From NCBI RefSeq assembly GCF_003046475.1, contig NZ_PZZZ01000001.1, positions 372,001 through 436,000 of the forward strand: DNA of 64,000 nucleotides, written 5' to 3'. The position numbers and the translations under genes are program-made. Shown piece by piece: positions 43,604-52,228 of the stretch; position 1 is the first letter of the stretch; the number at the start of each line of letters is the position of its first letter. Source of the stretch: Mycoplana dimorpha (lineage in GTDB: Bacteria; Pseudomonadota; Alphaproteobacteria; Rhizobiales; Rhizobiaceae). The notes beneath the pieces are model-generated. The model searched no databases and had not been told where the DNA came from. It was given only the letters and a program-made list of their open reading frames with translations.

Positions 43604-44179
43604 ATGTCAAGGCCCATGCTGTTCCAACGCCGCGAGCCGGCGACCTGGCGTGACCGGGCTCGCAACGTTTTCTGGCCCCGAAAGGGCCTCGGCCGGCCGT
43701 TCCGTTATGCCGGCAAGCGGATCCTGAGGCGATCGGCCTCTCCACACGCGGTCGCCACCGGCGTTGCCGTGGGGACGCTTTCCTCCTTCACGCCATTCCT
43801 CGGCCTGCATGTACTGATGGCGGTGGCCATTGCCCACGTTCTGGCCGGCGACCTCCTCGCGGCAGCGCTTGCGACGGTGCTCGCCAACCCGCTGACATTG
43901 CCGTTCATCCTGGCCGGCACGTTCCACGTCGGCGAGCAGGTGATGGGAACCGATTCCGGGCTCGCCGTCGACCTTGTCGACCTGAAGGGCCTGTCCGAAC
44001 ATTTGTCGTTTTCCGAACTGTGGGAGCCGGTGGTGCAGCCAATGCTCGTCGGCGCACTCGCGCTGGGCGTGCCGGCCGCCGCCTCCGCCTACGCGGTTAC
44101 CCGGGTCGGTCTGCGGGCATTCCGGAACCGGCGACGCCGCGGCTCTGGCCGGACCGGAAGCGAAAAACAAAAGACCTGA
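43604..44179 (+). CDS. DUF2062 domain membrane protein
   Basis: A 191-residue protein of the DUF2062 family: a basic N-terminus ([20 protein letters not shown]) followed by [20 protein letters not shown] and [12 protein letters not shown]. There are three or four hydrophobic segments and a basic cytoplasmic tail. The function of the family is not established. GGGAG lies seven bases before the ATG. It begins the run DUF2062-acpS-lepB-rnc-era and is 13 bases from acpS, so it is probably part of that operon. Confidence 0.87.
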   Translation: MSRPMLFQRREPATWRDRARNVFWPRKGLGRPFRYAGKRILRRSASPHAVATGVAVGTLSSFTPFLGLHVLMAVAIAHVLAGDLLAAALATVLANPLTLPFILAGTFHVGEQVMGTDSGLAVDLVDLKGLSEHLSFSELWEPVVQPMLVGALALGVPAAASAYAVTRVGLRAFRNRRRRGSGRTGSEKQKT

Positions 44180-44192
44180 CGGGAGAACCCGC

Positions 44193-44603
44193 ATGATCAT
44201 CGGCATTGGCAGCGACCTCATCGACATACGCCGGGTCGAAAAATCGCTCGAGCGCTTCGGCGAACGCTTCACCCATCGTTGCTTCACGGAGATCGAGCGC
44301 AGGAAATCCGACGGCCGCAAGAACCGCGCCGCCTCCTATGCCAAGCGGTTCGCCGCCAAGGAAGCCTGCTCCAAGGCGCTCGGGACCGGGCTTGCGCAGG
44401 GCGTCTTCTGGAAGGACATGGGGGTCGTCAATCTGCCCGGTGGCAAGCCGACCATGCGGCTGACGGGCGGGGCAGGGGAGCGCCTGCGGCAGATGACGCC
44501 GCCCGGCCACGAGGCGCGAATCCACATCACCATCACCGACGACTTTCCGCTTGCCCAGGCCTTCGTAATCATCGAGGCGCTGCCGATCGGCACAAGCGGC
44601 TGA
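44193..44603 (+). CDS. acpS: Holo-[acyl-carrier-protein] synthase
   Basis: A 136-residue phosphopantetheinyl transferase that activates acyl carrier protein with CoA. The metal-binding [12 protein letters not shown] (Asp8) and [14 protein letters not shown] (Glu) motifs are intact. GGGAGAA lies just before the ATG. It is upstream of lepB and downstream of the DUF2062 gene in a probable operon. Confidence 0.95.
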   Translation: MIIGIGSDLIDIRRVEKSLERFGERFTHRCFTEIERRKSDGRKNRAASYAKRFAAKEACSKALGTGLAQGVFWKDMGVVNLPGGKPTMRLTGGAGERLRQMTPPGHEARIHITITDDFPLAQAFVIIEALPIGTSG

Positions 44604-44701
44604 ACCGCAACGGGCGTGCGGCATTTTCACGGCCGCGATTTCAATTCGTCGGAACATGCGCTAGAGAGTGCGTCATCGTTGTACGAGAGGACAAAACGGG
44701 C

Positions 44702-45445
44702 GTGGCAGAGAAGAACAAGAAGGCCGAGGGCGGCCTGTGGGAAAACGTCAAGGTCATCATCCAGGCCCTCCTGCTCGCGGTTGTGATCCGCACCGTCCTG
44801 TTCCAACCCTTCACGATTCCCTCCGGATCGATGATGCCGACGCTGCTGGTCGGCGACTACCTGTTCGTCAACAAGTTCTCCTACGGCTATTCGAAGTACT
44901 CGCTGCCGTTCTCGCCGAACCTGTTCTCCGGCCGCATCTTCGCAAGCGAGCCCGAGCGCGGCGATATCGTCGTCTTCCGCTTCCCGCCGAATCCGGACAT
45001 TGACTATATCAAGCGGGTGATCGGGCTGCCGGGCGATCGCGTCCAGATCCGCGACAGCATTCTCTACATCAACGACAAGCCCGTGCCGCGCCAGCCGGAT
45101 GGATTCTTCCGGGCCGACGACCAGTACGACACCGGCGAGAACGTCCCGGTCTTCCGCGAGACGCTGGACAACGGCGTCTCGTACGACACGCTCGACACCC
45201 GCGTCGGCACCATCGGTGACAACACGCGCGAGTTCATCGTGCCGGAAGGCCATTACTTCATGTTGGGCGACAACCGCGATAACTCCGCCGACAGCCGCTT
45301 CGACGTCGGCTTCGTCCCGGCCGAGAACCTGATCGGTCGCGCCAGCCTGATCTTCTTCTCGCTCGGCAACGACACCGCCTTCCGCGAGATCTGGAAGTGG
45401 CCGACGAACCTGCGCTGGGATCGGCTTTTCAAGGTCGTCGAATGA
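44702..45445 (+). CDS. lepB: Signal peptidase I
   Basis: A 247-residue inner-membrane serine-lysine protease that removes Sec and Tat signal peptides. The catalytic Ser is in PSGSMMPTLLVGDYLFV, the catalytic Lys in DYIKRVIGLPGDRV, and box E is MLGDNRDNSADSR. One N-terminal membrane segment is visible (VKVIIQALLLAVVI). The GTG at 44702 is chosen because GAGAGGA lies before it and it gives the usual N-terminus. The upstream open frame overlaps acpS. Its stop overlaps the rnc start (ATGA). Confidence 0.95.
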   Translation: MAEKNKKAEGGLWENVKVIIQALLLAVVIRTVLFQPFTIPSGSMMPTLLVGDYLFVNKFSYGYSKYSLPFSPNLFSGRIFASEPERGDIVVFRFPPNPDIDYIKRVIGLPGDRVQIRDSILYINDKPVPRQPDGFFRADDQYDTGENVPVFRETLDNGVSYDTLDTRVGTIGDNTREFIVPEGHYFMLGDNRDNSADSRFDVGFVPAENLIGRASLIFFSLGNDTAFREIWKWPTNLRWDRLFKVVE

Positions 45446-46155
45446 AGTCGGCCAAGCCGCTGAACGAAGAGAACCGCGCCCGCCTGGAGGCAGCGATCGG
45501 CTACGGCTTCACCAACAAGGAGCGGCTGGACCGGGCGATCACCCATGCAAGCGCCCGGCCTGCCAAGGGCAGCAATTACGAGCGGCTGGAATTCCTGGGC
45601 GACCGGGTGCTCGGCCTCTGCGTCGCCGAACTGCTGTTTGAGACCTTTCGCGAGGCGAGCGAGGGCGAGCTCTCCGTGCGCCTCAACCAGCTCGTCAGCG
45701 CCGAGACCTGCGCCAAGGTTTCGGACGACCTCGGTCTGCACCAGTTCATTCGCACCGGCGCCGACGTCAAGAAGCTGACCGGCAAGCCGATGATGAACGT
45801 GCGCGCCGACGTGGTGGAAGCGCTGATCGCGGCGATCTATCTCGACGGCGGCCTTGAGGCGGCGCGTGGCTTCATCTTGCGTAACTGGCAGAACCGGGCC
45901 AGCAGCGAGCACGGCGGCCGGCGCGATGCCAAGACCGAGCTGCAGGAATGGGCGCATGCGAACTTCGCCACGACACCGGCCTACCGTGTCGACGCGCGCT
46001 CCGGCCCCGATCACGATCCCCGCTTCACGGTGACGGTCGAGATCGCCGGCGTGGCGCCGGCGACCGGCACGGAACGCTCCAAGCGGGCCGCCGAGCAGGT
46101 GGCCGCGACCAGGATCCTCGAACGCGAAGGCATCTGGCCGAAATCCGGCGACTGA
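45442..46155 (+). CDS. rnc: Ribonuclease III
   Basis: A 237-residue double-strand-specific endoribonuclease. The signature ERLEFLGDRVLGL and DVVEALIAAIYLDGG carry the metal-binding acidic residues. The C-terminal dsRBD is DAKTELQEWAHANFA onward to RAAEQVAATRIL. It processes rRNA and mRNA. Its ATG overlaps the lepB stop by four bases, so it is translationally coupled. Confidence 0.96.
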   Translation: MKSAKPLNEENRARLEAAIGYGFTNKERLDRAITHASARPAKGSNYERLEFLGDRVLGLCVAELLFETFREASEGELSVRLNQLVSAETCAKVSDDLGLHQFIRTGADVKKLTGKPMMNVRADVVEALIAAIYLDGGLEAARGFILRNWQNRASSEHGGRRDAKTELQEWAHANFATTPAYRVDARSGPDHDPRFTVTVEIAGVAPATGTERSKRAAEQVAATRILEREGIWPKSGD

Positions 46156-46262
46156 GCCGGCAATCACGGCCGAGCAGCACTTTTTCGCATCGGAAATGAA
46201 TTGAGTAGGGCCGCCACCTGTGCGCATCATGCAAGGGCGCGGCAGAAACAGACGGAAACATC

Positions 46263-47192
46263 ATGACAGAACAGGAACACGATGCCGCTTCGGGCGGCGC
46301 AGCCACGCGCTCCGGCTTCGTGGCGCTGATCGGCGCAACCAATGCCGGCAAGTCGACGCTGGTCAACCGCTTCGTCGGCGCCAAGGTCTCGATCGTCAGC
46401 CACAAGGTGCAGACGACGCGGGCGATCGTGCGCGGCATCGCCATCCACGACAACGCACAGATCGTCTTCATGGACACGCCAGGCATCTTCAAGCCGCGCC
46501 GCCGTCTGGATCGCGCCATGGTCACCACCGCGTGGGGCGGGGCCAAGGATGCCGACTTCATCATGTTCCTGATCGACAGCGAGCGGGGGCTTAAGGGCGA
46601 TGCAGAGACGATCCTCGAGGGGCTGAAGGAAGTGCATCAGCCGAAAATCCTCGTGCTCAACAAGATCGACCGGGTTTCGCCTGAGGACCTGCTGAAGCTG
46701 ACGAAGGCCGCAAACGATGTCGTCGCCTTCGAGCGCACCTTCATGATCTCGGCACTGAACGGTTCCGGCTGCGAGGATGTCATGGATTACCTCGCCAAGG
46801 CGCTGCCGGAGGGCCCCTGGTACTATCCGGAAGACCAGATTTCCGACCTGCCGATGCGGCAGCTCGCCGCCGAGATCACCCGAGAGAAGCTGTTCCTTCG
46901 CCTGCATCAGGAGCTTCCCTACTCCTCGCATGTGGAGACCGAGAAGTGGGAGGAACGCAAGGACGGGTCGGTGCGGATCGAGCAGGTGATCTATGTCGAG
47001 CGCGACAGCCAGAAGAAAATCGCGCTTGGCAAGAACGGCGAGGCCATCAAGGCGATTTCGATGGCGTCGCGCAAGGAGCTCTCCGAAATCCTCGAGCAAC
47101 CCGTTCATCTCTTCCTGTTCGTCAAGGTCCGCGAGAACTGGGGCGATGATCCGGAACGTTTCCGGGAGATGGGGCTCGAGTTTCCGCGCTAA
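46263..47192 (+). CDS. era: GTPase Era
   Basis: A 309-residue GTPase needed for 30S ribosome assembly. G1 is GATNAGKST (residues 24-32), G3 DTPGIF, G4 NKID, and a C-terminal KH RNA-binding domain is seen around VIYVERDSQKKIALGKNGEAIK. Length is normal. It lies 107 bases after rnc. In other rhizobia recO usually follows; here recO is about 10.7 kb further on. Confidence 0.96.
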   Translation: MTEQEHDAASGGAATRSGFVALIGATNAGKSTLVNRFVGAKVSIVSHKVQTTRAIVRGIAIHDNAQIVFMDTPGIFKPRRRLDRAMVTTAWGGAKDADFIMFLIDSERGLKGDAETILEGLKEVHQPKILVLNKIDRVSPEDLLKLTKAANDVVAFERTFMISALNGSGCEDVMDYLAKALPEGPWYYPEDQISDLPMRQLAAEITREKLFLRLHQELPYSSHVETEKWEERKDGSVRIEQVIYVERDSQKKIALGKNGEAIKAISMASRKELSEILEQPVHLFLFVKVRENWGDDPERFREMGLEFPR

Positions 47193-47256
47193 GGCAGGGC
47201 ATTCGCAAGGGGCCGCGGCGCGCGCACTGCGTGACTGAACGTCGGGCCGACGCTAT

Positions 47257-49629
47257 TCAGGCCGGCTGCGCCCTGCGGCGGCGGGCCCCTTCCTGCGCTT
47301 CGCGCTGCGCCTCCTTCATCAGTCGCTGCATGGCCCAGAGGCCGAGATCATCGGCTGTCAGCGGCTGGGTGATCAGGTAGCCCTGGTAGAGGTCGCAGCC
47401 TGCGGCGGCGAGAAGCGAAATCTTTGCAGGTGTATCGACGCCCTCTGCCACCACCCGCATTTCCCGCGCATGGCAGAGTGCGATCAGGGCGCGCAGCGTC
47501 GAAAGGGCGGCGGCGTCGGTCAGGCTCTCGACCAGCGAGCGGTCCAGCTTGATTGTCTCGGCGGGATAGTCGATGAGCTGCTGGACGGACGTATAGCCAG
47601 CTCCGAAATCGTCGATGGAGATGCGGAAGCCCTTCGCGCGCAGTGCGTCGATATTCCGTTGAGACTGGTCGCCGAGCTTGACCGCGAAAGTCTCGGTCAG
47701 TTCGATCTCGATCGAACGTGCATCGAGCCCGTAGCGCACGAGGCCATCGCTGAAGCGATCGGCAATCGATCTGGTGTAGAGTTCCGCAGACGAGATGTTG
47801 ATGCAGAGCACCGTGTCCGGGCCGAAAAACTCCTTGATCCGGCCGCAACCGGCCATGGCCTTGTCGATCACCCATGAATCGATCTTGCTGAACAGGCCGG
47901 TCGTCTCGGCGATCGGGATGAATTCGTCGGGCGTCACGCGGCCGAGAACCGGCGAGGTCCAGCGCAGAAGCGCCTCGCAGGCGATGACCTTGCCGCGCCC
48001 GTCGACGATCGGCATGTAGACGAGGTGCATCTCGTCATCCGGGTTCATGACCCGCAACTCTTCCTCGATCCGCCGCCGGCGCGTGCGCATCTCGTGCAGC
48101 GAGCGCGAATAGCGGGCCGAGCCGTTCTTGCCCTGCGCCTTGGCCTGGTACATCGCCGCGTCCGCATGGGCGAGCAGTTCCGGCAGGCTGGCCGCGTCGT
48201 CCGGGAACACGGCGATGCCGATGCTGGCGGTGACAGGAAAGGACTTCTCCAACATCTCGAAACCGTCGGCGAACAGCTCGAGGATTGCCGTCGAGATGGC
48301 AGCGACGGTGCCGTCGCCCGGCTGGGACTGCACCATGATGGCGAATTCGTCGCCCGACAGCCGCGCCACGAGCGGTTCCGGGTGACCCTGCGCCGCGGTG
48401 ATGTCGGCCACGATCGATCGCATCTGCGCGGCAACCGTCTTGAGCAGCTCGTCGCCGACCTTGTGGCCGTGCTTGTCGTTGACGAACTTGAAGTTGTCGA
48501 CATCGATGAAAAGCAGCGTGCAGCTTGCGCCCGCAGCCTGCGCCTCGTTGAGGATCTGCACCGAGCGGAGGTTGAAATGCTCGCGGTTCGAGATGCCCGT
48601 CAGGGTGTCGGTCCACGATGCGCTCTGCACCAGGCCGAGCGAGGCAACGGCATTGTCGTGCAGCTGCTTCATGTTGACCGATAGCCGCCCGATCTCGCCC
48701 GCTTCACTGGTCGCGTCGATCTCGGAGCGTTCGCCGGACATCACCTCGGTCAGCTGCCGGTCCAGCCGTGCGACCGGATTGGTGATGAAGCGGCGCACCA
48801 GAATGTGCACGATGCCGATGGTGAACAGACTGAGACCGATTGCGCCGGCCGCCAGAAGAAGCTGCAGGTTCAGCAGCCGCGGGGCGAGATGCCCGGGCTT
48901 TGGCGTCAGTCGCGCATAAAGCGCCGGGCCGAGCCGGGCCGTTGCCGCGAGGTCACCCTCCGCCGCCAGCGGTTGCGTCGAGATTTCCAGTGGAACTCCA
49001 TATTCCCGCTCAAGGGACGCCTTTATGCCCTGGAAGGCGCGCGGGTGTGTGGCGGTCTGGATGAGGATGGAGCCCGCCTTGGCGCTCGACAGCGGCCGTT
49101 TGAAGGTCAGCGGGTCGAGGAATTCGGAGTGGACGATCAGCGGATCGGCGCCCTCGCGCTCGATATAGGCCCAGTCCGACAGTTTGGGGCTGTCGACGAG
49201 TTTTCGTGCTTGGTCCAGCTGCTCGGACGGAATCGATGCGAACGGGTCCTGGCTGTTCTCGTAGTAGTACTCGACACTTCCCGGGCCGCGGATGATGGCC
49301 ATCGACATGAAACGGGTGGCGTCATCCGACAGCGACGTGATGCTCTGCTGCAGTTGCGCGCCGATCGCCGTGCTGCGGTAGCCCGGATCCGCCTCCTTGA
49401 CGAACAGGCGTACCGCGCCGCCTTCCACGAGCGAGTAGATCAGGCTCTTGTTCTGCGTCAGCTCGTTCTGGAAGGCGGCCGCGAGCAATCCGAGCTGCTG
49501 CCTCAGCCGGGCCTGTTCCAGGCCCACGATCGATGCGCTCTGGGTCAGGTAGAGCAGCGCGGCGGCGAGGACGTATCCCGCAAGCACGACCGGAAAGATG
49601 AGGAGGAAGGCGCGTTTACCGAGAGTCAC
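47257..49629 (-). CDS. Membrane GGDEF-EAL protein with periplasmic sensor region (MbaA-like)
   Basis: A 790-residue inner-membrane protein. Segment TM1 is at about 7-29, a periplasmic sensor region at about 30-255, TM2 at about 258-282, then HAMP, GGDEF (about 340-505) and EAL (about 520-775). The GGDEF motif is SGDEF (425-429), so synthase activity is uncertain. EAL residues are complete: EALLRW (552), NIS, ELTET, DDFGAGYTS, KLDRSL and AEGVDT, which predicts c-di-GMP phosphodiesterase activity. It begins with GTG inside the end of the upstream polyamine-type binding-protein gene (14-base overlap), so the two are translationally coupled. The pair resembles Vibrio NspS-MbaA. Confidence 0.93.
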   Translation of the reverse strand: MTLGKRAFLLIFPVVLAGYVLAAALLYLTQSASIVGLEQARLRQQLGLLAAAFQNELTQNKSLIYSLVEGGAVRLFVKEADPGYRSTAIGAQLQQSITSLSDDATRFMSMAIIRGPGSVEYYYENSQDPFASIPSEQLDQARKLVDSPKLSDWAYIEREGADPLIVHSEFLDPLTFKRPLSSAKAGSILIQTATHPRAFQGIKASLEREYGVPLEISTQPLAAEGDLAATARLGPALYARLTPKPGHLAPRLLNLQLLLAAGAIGLSLFTIGIVHILVRRFITNPVARLDRQLTEVMSGERSEIDATSEAGEIGRLSVNMKQLHDNAVASLGLVQSASWTDTLTGISNREHFNLRSVQILNEAQAAGASCTLLFIDVDNFKFVNDKHGHKVGDELLKTVAAQMRSIVADITAAQGHPEPLVARLSGDEFAIMVQSQPGDGTVAAISTAILELFADGFEMLEKSFPVTASIGIAVFPDDAASLPELLAHADAAMYQAKAQGKNGSARYSRSLHEMRTRRRRIEEELRVMNPDDEMHLVYMPIVDGRGKVIACEALLRWTSPVLGRVTPDEFIPIAETTGLFSKIDSWVIDKAMAGCGRIKEFFGPDTVLCINISSAELYTRSIADRFSDGLVRYGLDARSIEIELTETFAVKLGDQSQRNIDALRAKGFRISIDDFGAGYTSVQQLIDYPAETIKLDRSLVESLTDAAALSTLRALIALCHAREMRVVAEGVDTPAKISLLAAAGCDLYQGYLITQPLTADDLGLWAMQRLMKEAQREAQEGARRRRAQPA

Positions 49630-50671
49630 GGAACTGGACCAGGCTGCTGATGATGCGTCTGCGGGCTTGAACCGACTCGGTGGTCAACTCCTGCTGATAC
49701 TGGCTCCTGTCGAGAATATCCGGTGCGGTGTAGACGGCGGGATCATCACGCATCGCGGCCGGGACGAACGCGAGCGCCTCCCGGTTGGCCGTCGGCATCG
49801 CCAGCGCAACGCTGTTGCGGGCGGCGTTGGCGGCCTTGGCAATGTGGTCCACGAGCTTGAGTGCCAGCGCCTTGCGCGGCGACCGCTCGCTGACGGCCAT
49901 GCAGTCGAGCCAGGACTGGGTGCCTTCGCGCGGAACGGCGTAGCGCCACAGATCCTCCGCGCCGACCTTGTCGTTCAGCACGTGCTGGTCGCCGCTGTAG
50001 CCCAGCGCCATGTGCACCTGCGGTCCGATCTCCGGGTTCTGGATCGAGGTGATGATATAGTCGTAGGTAAGGACGAAGGGCGCCTGGTCCTTCATCACCC
50101 GATAGGCGTCCTTCAGGGTGTCGTCGTCGCTCGCATTGATCGACTTGCCGAGCATCACCAGCGCCGGGACGAAAGCCTCGTGGTGATCCTGGTACATGGC
50201 TATGTGATCGCGGAGCGGTTCGGCGGGCTGCAGCAGGTCGGCCCATGAGCTCGGCGCCGTGGTGATGACGTCCGAACGGTAGAGGATGCCCATCGTCCCC
50301 CAGAGATAGGGAACGCCATAGCCGCCGCATCGTCGCGTCCAGCTGTCGTCGTATTCGGCAAGTGAAGGGACGTTCTCGGTTCCAAGCGCCGTCAGGATGC
50401 CGCGATTGCCGAACAGTTTGGCACCGTTCTCGCCGGTGACGACGACATCGACACCGCTTTTGGGATCGGAAAGCACCTCGTCGCGTGCATCGCCGCTGTC
50501 GTAATAGGTCTGCCGGACCTCGACGCCGGTTTCGGCGGTCCAGTCCTTCAGGATGGCCTCGTCGATATAGGCTTCCCAAATGAGGAGATTGAGGACGGAA
50601 TGGGCGTGCGCGGGAGAGGCGGAGGGAGCGGACAGCGCCATTGCGGCCGCGATCAGTACAGATTTTCGCAT
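49616..50671 (-). CDS. Polyamine-type (PotD/PotF/NspS-like) periplasmic binding protein without transporter genes
   Basis: A 351-residue periplasmic binding protein. A Sec signal peptide (RKSVLIAAAMALSAPSA to AHAHS) is followed by LNLLIWEAYIDEAILKDW, YDSGDARDEVL, VPYLWGTMGILYRSD and DYIITSIQNPEIG, all in the pattern of the spermidine/putrescine-binding family. No permease or ATPase gene is near. Instead it overlaps by 14 bases a GGDEF-EAL sensor gene, so it is probably a sensory ligand-binding partner. The start at 50671 has GGGGAG seven bases upstream. The frame runs another 260 codons upstream but that is antisense to the cfa-like gene. The ligand is inferred only. Confidence 0.9.
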   Translation of the reverse strand: MRKSVLIAAAMALSAPSASPAHAHSVLNLLIWEAYIDEAILKDWTAETGVEVRQTYYDSGDARDEVLSDPKSGVDVVVTGENGAKLFGNRGILTALGTENVPSLAEYDDSWTRRCGGYGVPYLWGTMGILYRSDVITTAPSSWADLLQPAEPLRDHIAMYQDHHEAFVPALVMLGKSINASDDDTLKDAYRVMKDQAPFVLTYDYIITSIQNPEIGPQVHMALGYSGDQHVLNDKVGAEDLWRYAVPREGTQSWLDCMAVSERSPRKALALKLVDHIAKAANAARNSVALAMPTANREALAFVPAAMRDDPAVYTAPDILDRSQYQQELTTESVQARRRIISSLVQFRDSR

Positions 50672-50733
50672 CCGCATGCTCCCCGGTTGCCTCCAACGTA
50701 TGAAGATAGGCAGCAACGATTGACGAACTGTTA

Positions 50734-50766
50734 CAACGCAATGGTCGTTTCGACTGCAACGCAATG
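50734..50766. promoter_or_regulatory. Direct repeats in the divergent region between binding protein and cfa-like gene
   Basis: CAACGCAATG occurs at 50734-50743 and 50757-50766, 23 bases apart, with a weaker relative (caacgattga) at about 50714. These could be sites for a regulator of one or both genes. Confidence 0.35.
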
Positions 50767-50827
50767 ATGGGTTGTGCCAAGCTGGCTGAAGCGTAGTCTC
50801 GGAGGGGGCGGAAGATGGGAGGAACGT

Positions 50828-52081
50828 GTGGCTTCGGATCTTTCCGACATGCTTCGCAGAATGATCACGACCGGCCAGTTGTTGGTCGTCGATTCTTCCG
50901 GTGCCGTGTCGCGCTACGGGGACGGTGGCGGTCGGATGCTGCGGATCCGCCTGGCCGATGCGGTGGTCGGTCGCGAGATCGCCACCGATCCGGCGCTCAA
51001 ACTCGGCGAAGCCTATATGGACGGGCGGCTGGTCGTCGAGGAAGGCGATATCTTCGACGTGCTGTCGTTGCTGCGCCGCAATGGCATCCGGCGTGCGGCG
51101 ACGCCCGCTCACAAGGCAAGAGCGCTCATGAGGCTTGTTGCCTACCAGCTGAGTGCCCGGCTGCCGATCAACCGCAATCGCCGCAATGTCGCGCATCACT
51201 ACGATCTGGATGCGCGCCTGTTCGATCTCTTCCTCGATCACGACTGGCAATATTCCTGCGCCTATTTTGAGCCGCGCGACATTTCGCTGGACGAGGCGCA
51301 GACTGCCAAGAAGCGGCATGTCACCGCAAAGCTGCTGCTGGAGCCGGGCCAGCGGGTGCTTGACGTCGGCTCGGGCTGGGGTGGGCTGGCCATGTACCTG
51401 GCAGAGAGCTCCGGCGTCGACGTCACCGGCATTACCCTCAGCGAGGAGCAACTTTTAGTCTCCCGCAAGCGGGCAGCCGAGCGCGGCCTTGCTGACCGGG
51501 TGCGTTTCAAGCTGATGGACTATGTGGACGTCGAAGGCGCGTTCGACCGTATCGTATCGGTCGGCATGTTCGAACATGTGGGGCTGGCCAACTACGGCAG
51601 GTTCTTCAACACCATGTCTCGGGTCTTGAAGAAGGAAGGCGTGATGCTCCTCCATTTCATCGGACGGGTTAGGCCCGCCCATGCAATCAACCCCTGGATC
51701 GACAAGTATATCTTTCCGGGCGGCTACCTGCCCGCCCTTTCCGAGGTGCTGCCGGCGGTCGAGCGCGCCGGTTTTCTCGTGAAGGACATCGAAATGCTGC
51801 CCATGCATTATGCCTGGACGCTGCGGGCCTGGCGCGAGCGCTTCGTCGCACGCTGGGACGACGCGAAGAAGATCTATGACGAACGGTTCTGCCGCATGTG
51901 GGAATTCTACCTTGCGGCCATGGAGGCGGCGTTCCGGCATGACCGCCTGCCGGTCATCCAGATACAGCTCGCCCGGCACCAGGGCGCCGTTCCTTTCGCC
52001 CGGGATTACATCGCCGAGGCCGAGGCGCGGCTGAGGGCGTTCGAGACAACCCGGGCGCCGCTCGCGCCGGTTCGCTTCTGA
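50828..52081 (+). CDS. cfa: Cyclopropane-fatty-acyl-phospholipid synthase family protein
   Basis: A 417-residue SAM-dependent enzyme that adds a methylene bridge to unsaturated acyl chains of membrane lipids. The N-terminal domain is followed by NVAHHYDLDARLFDLFLD, YSCAYFEP, the SAM site VLDVGSGWGGLAMYLA (about residues 178-193), MFEHVG and a C-terminal EFYLAAMEAAFR segment. Chosen start: GTG at 50828, with GGGAGG five bases before it. Alternatives are GTG at 50774 or ATG at 50849. Rhizobia often carry more than one such gene; which paralogue this is cannot be told. Confidence 0.9.
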   Translation: MASDLSDMLRRMITTGQLLVVDSSGAVSRYGDGGGRMLRIRLADAVVGREIATDPALKLGEAYMDGRLVVEEGDIFDVLSLLRRNGIRRAATPAHKARALMRLVAYQLSARLPINRNRRNVAHHYDLDARLFDLFLDHDWQYSCAYFEPRDISLDEAQTAKKRHVTAKLLLEPGQRVLDVGSGWGGLAMYLAESSGVDVTGITLSEEQLLVSRKRAAERGLADRVRFKLMDYVDVEGAFDRIVSVGMFEHVGLANYGRFFNTMSRVLKKEGVMLLHFIGRVRPAHAINPWIDKYIFPGGYLPALSEVLPAVERAGFLVKDIEMLPMHYAWTLRAWRERFVARWDDAKKIYDERFCRMWEFYLAAMEAAFRHDRLPVIQIQLARHQGAVPFARDYIAEAEARLRAFETTRAPLAPVRF

Positions 52082-52228
52082 ACGAGGTGTGCTTCGATAT
52101 GTTGTGGACTCCGCGCCGCGTGTCGGTTGGCGGGGGACGGGGGCCGCATTATGGTCGCCGTCCGCCGATACGGGTGCCCGGAATCTCTGGGGCCGAAGCC
52201 GGTCGGCACGCATGCACAGGAGAGCAAG

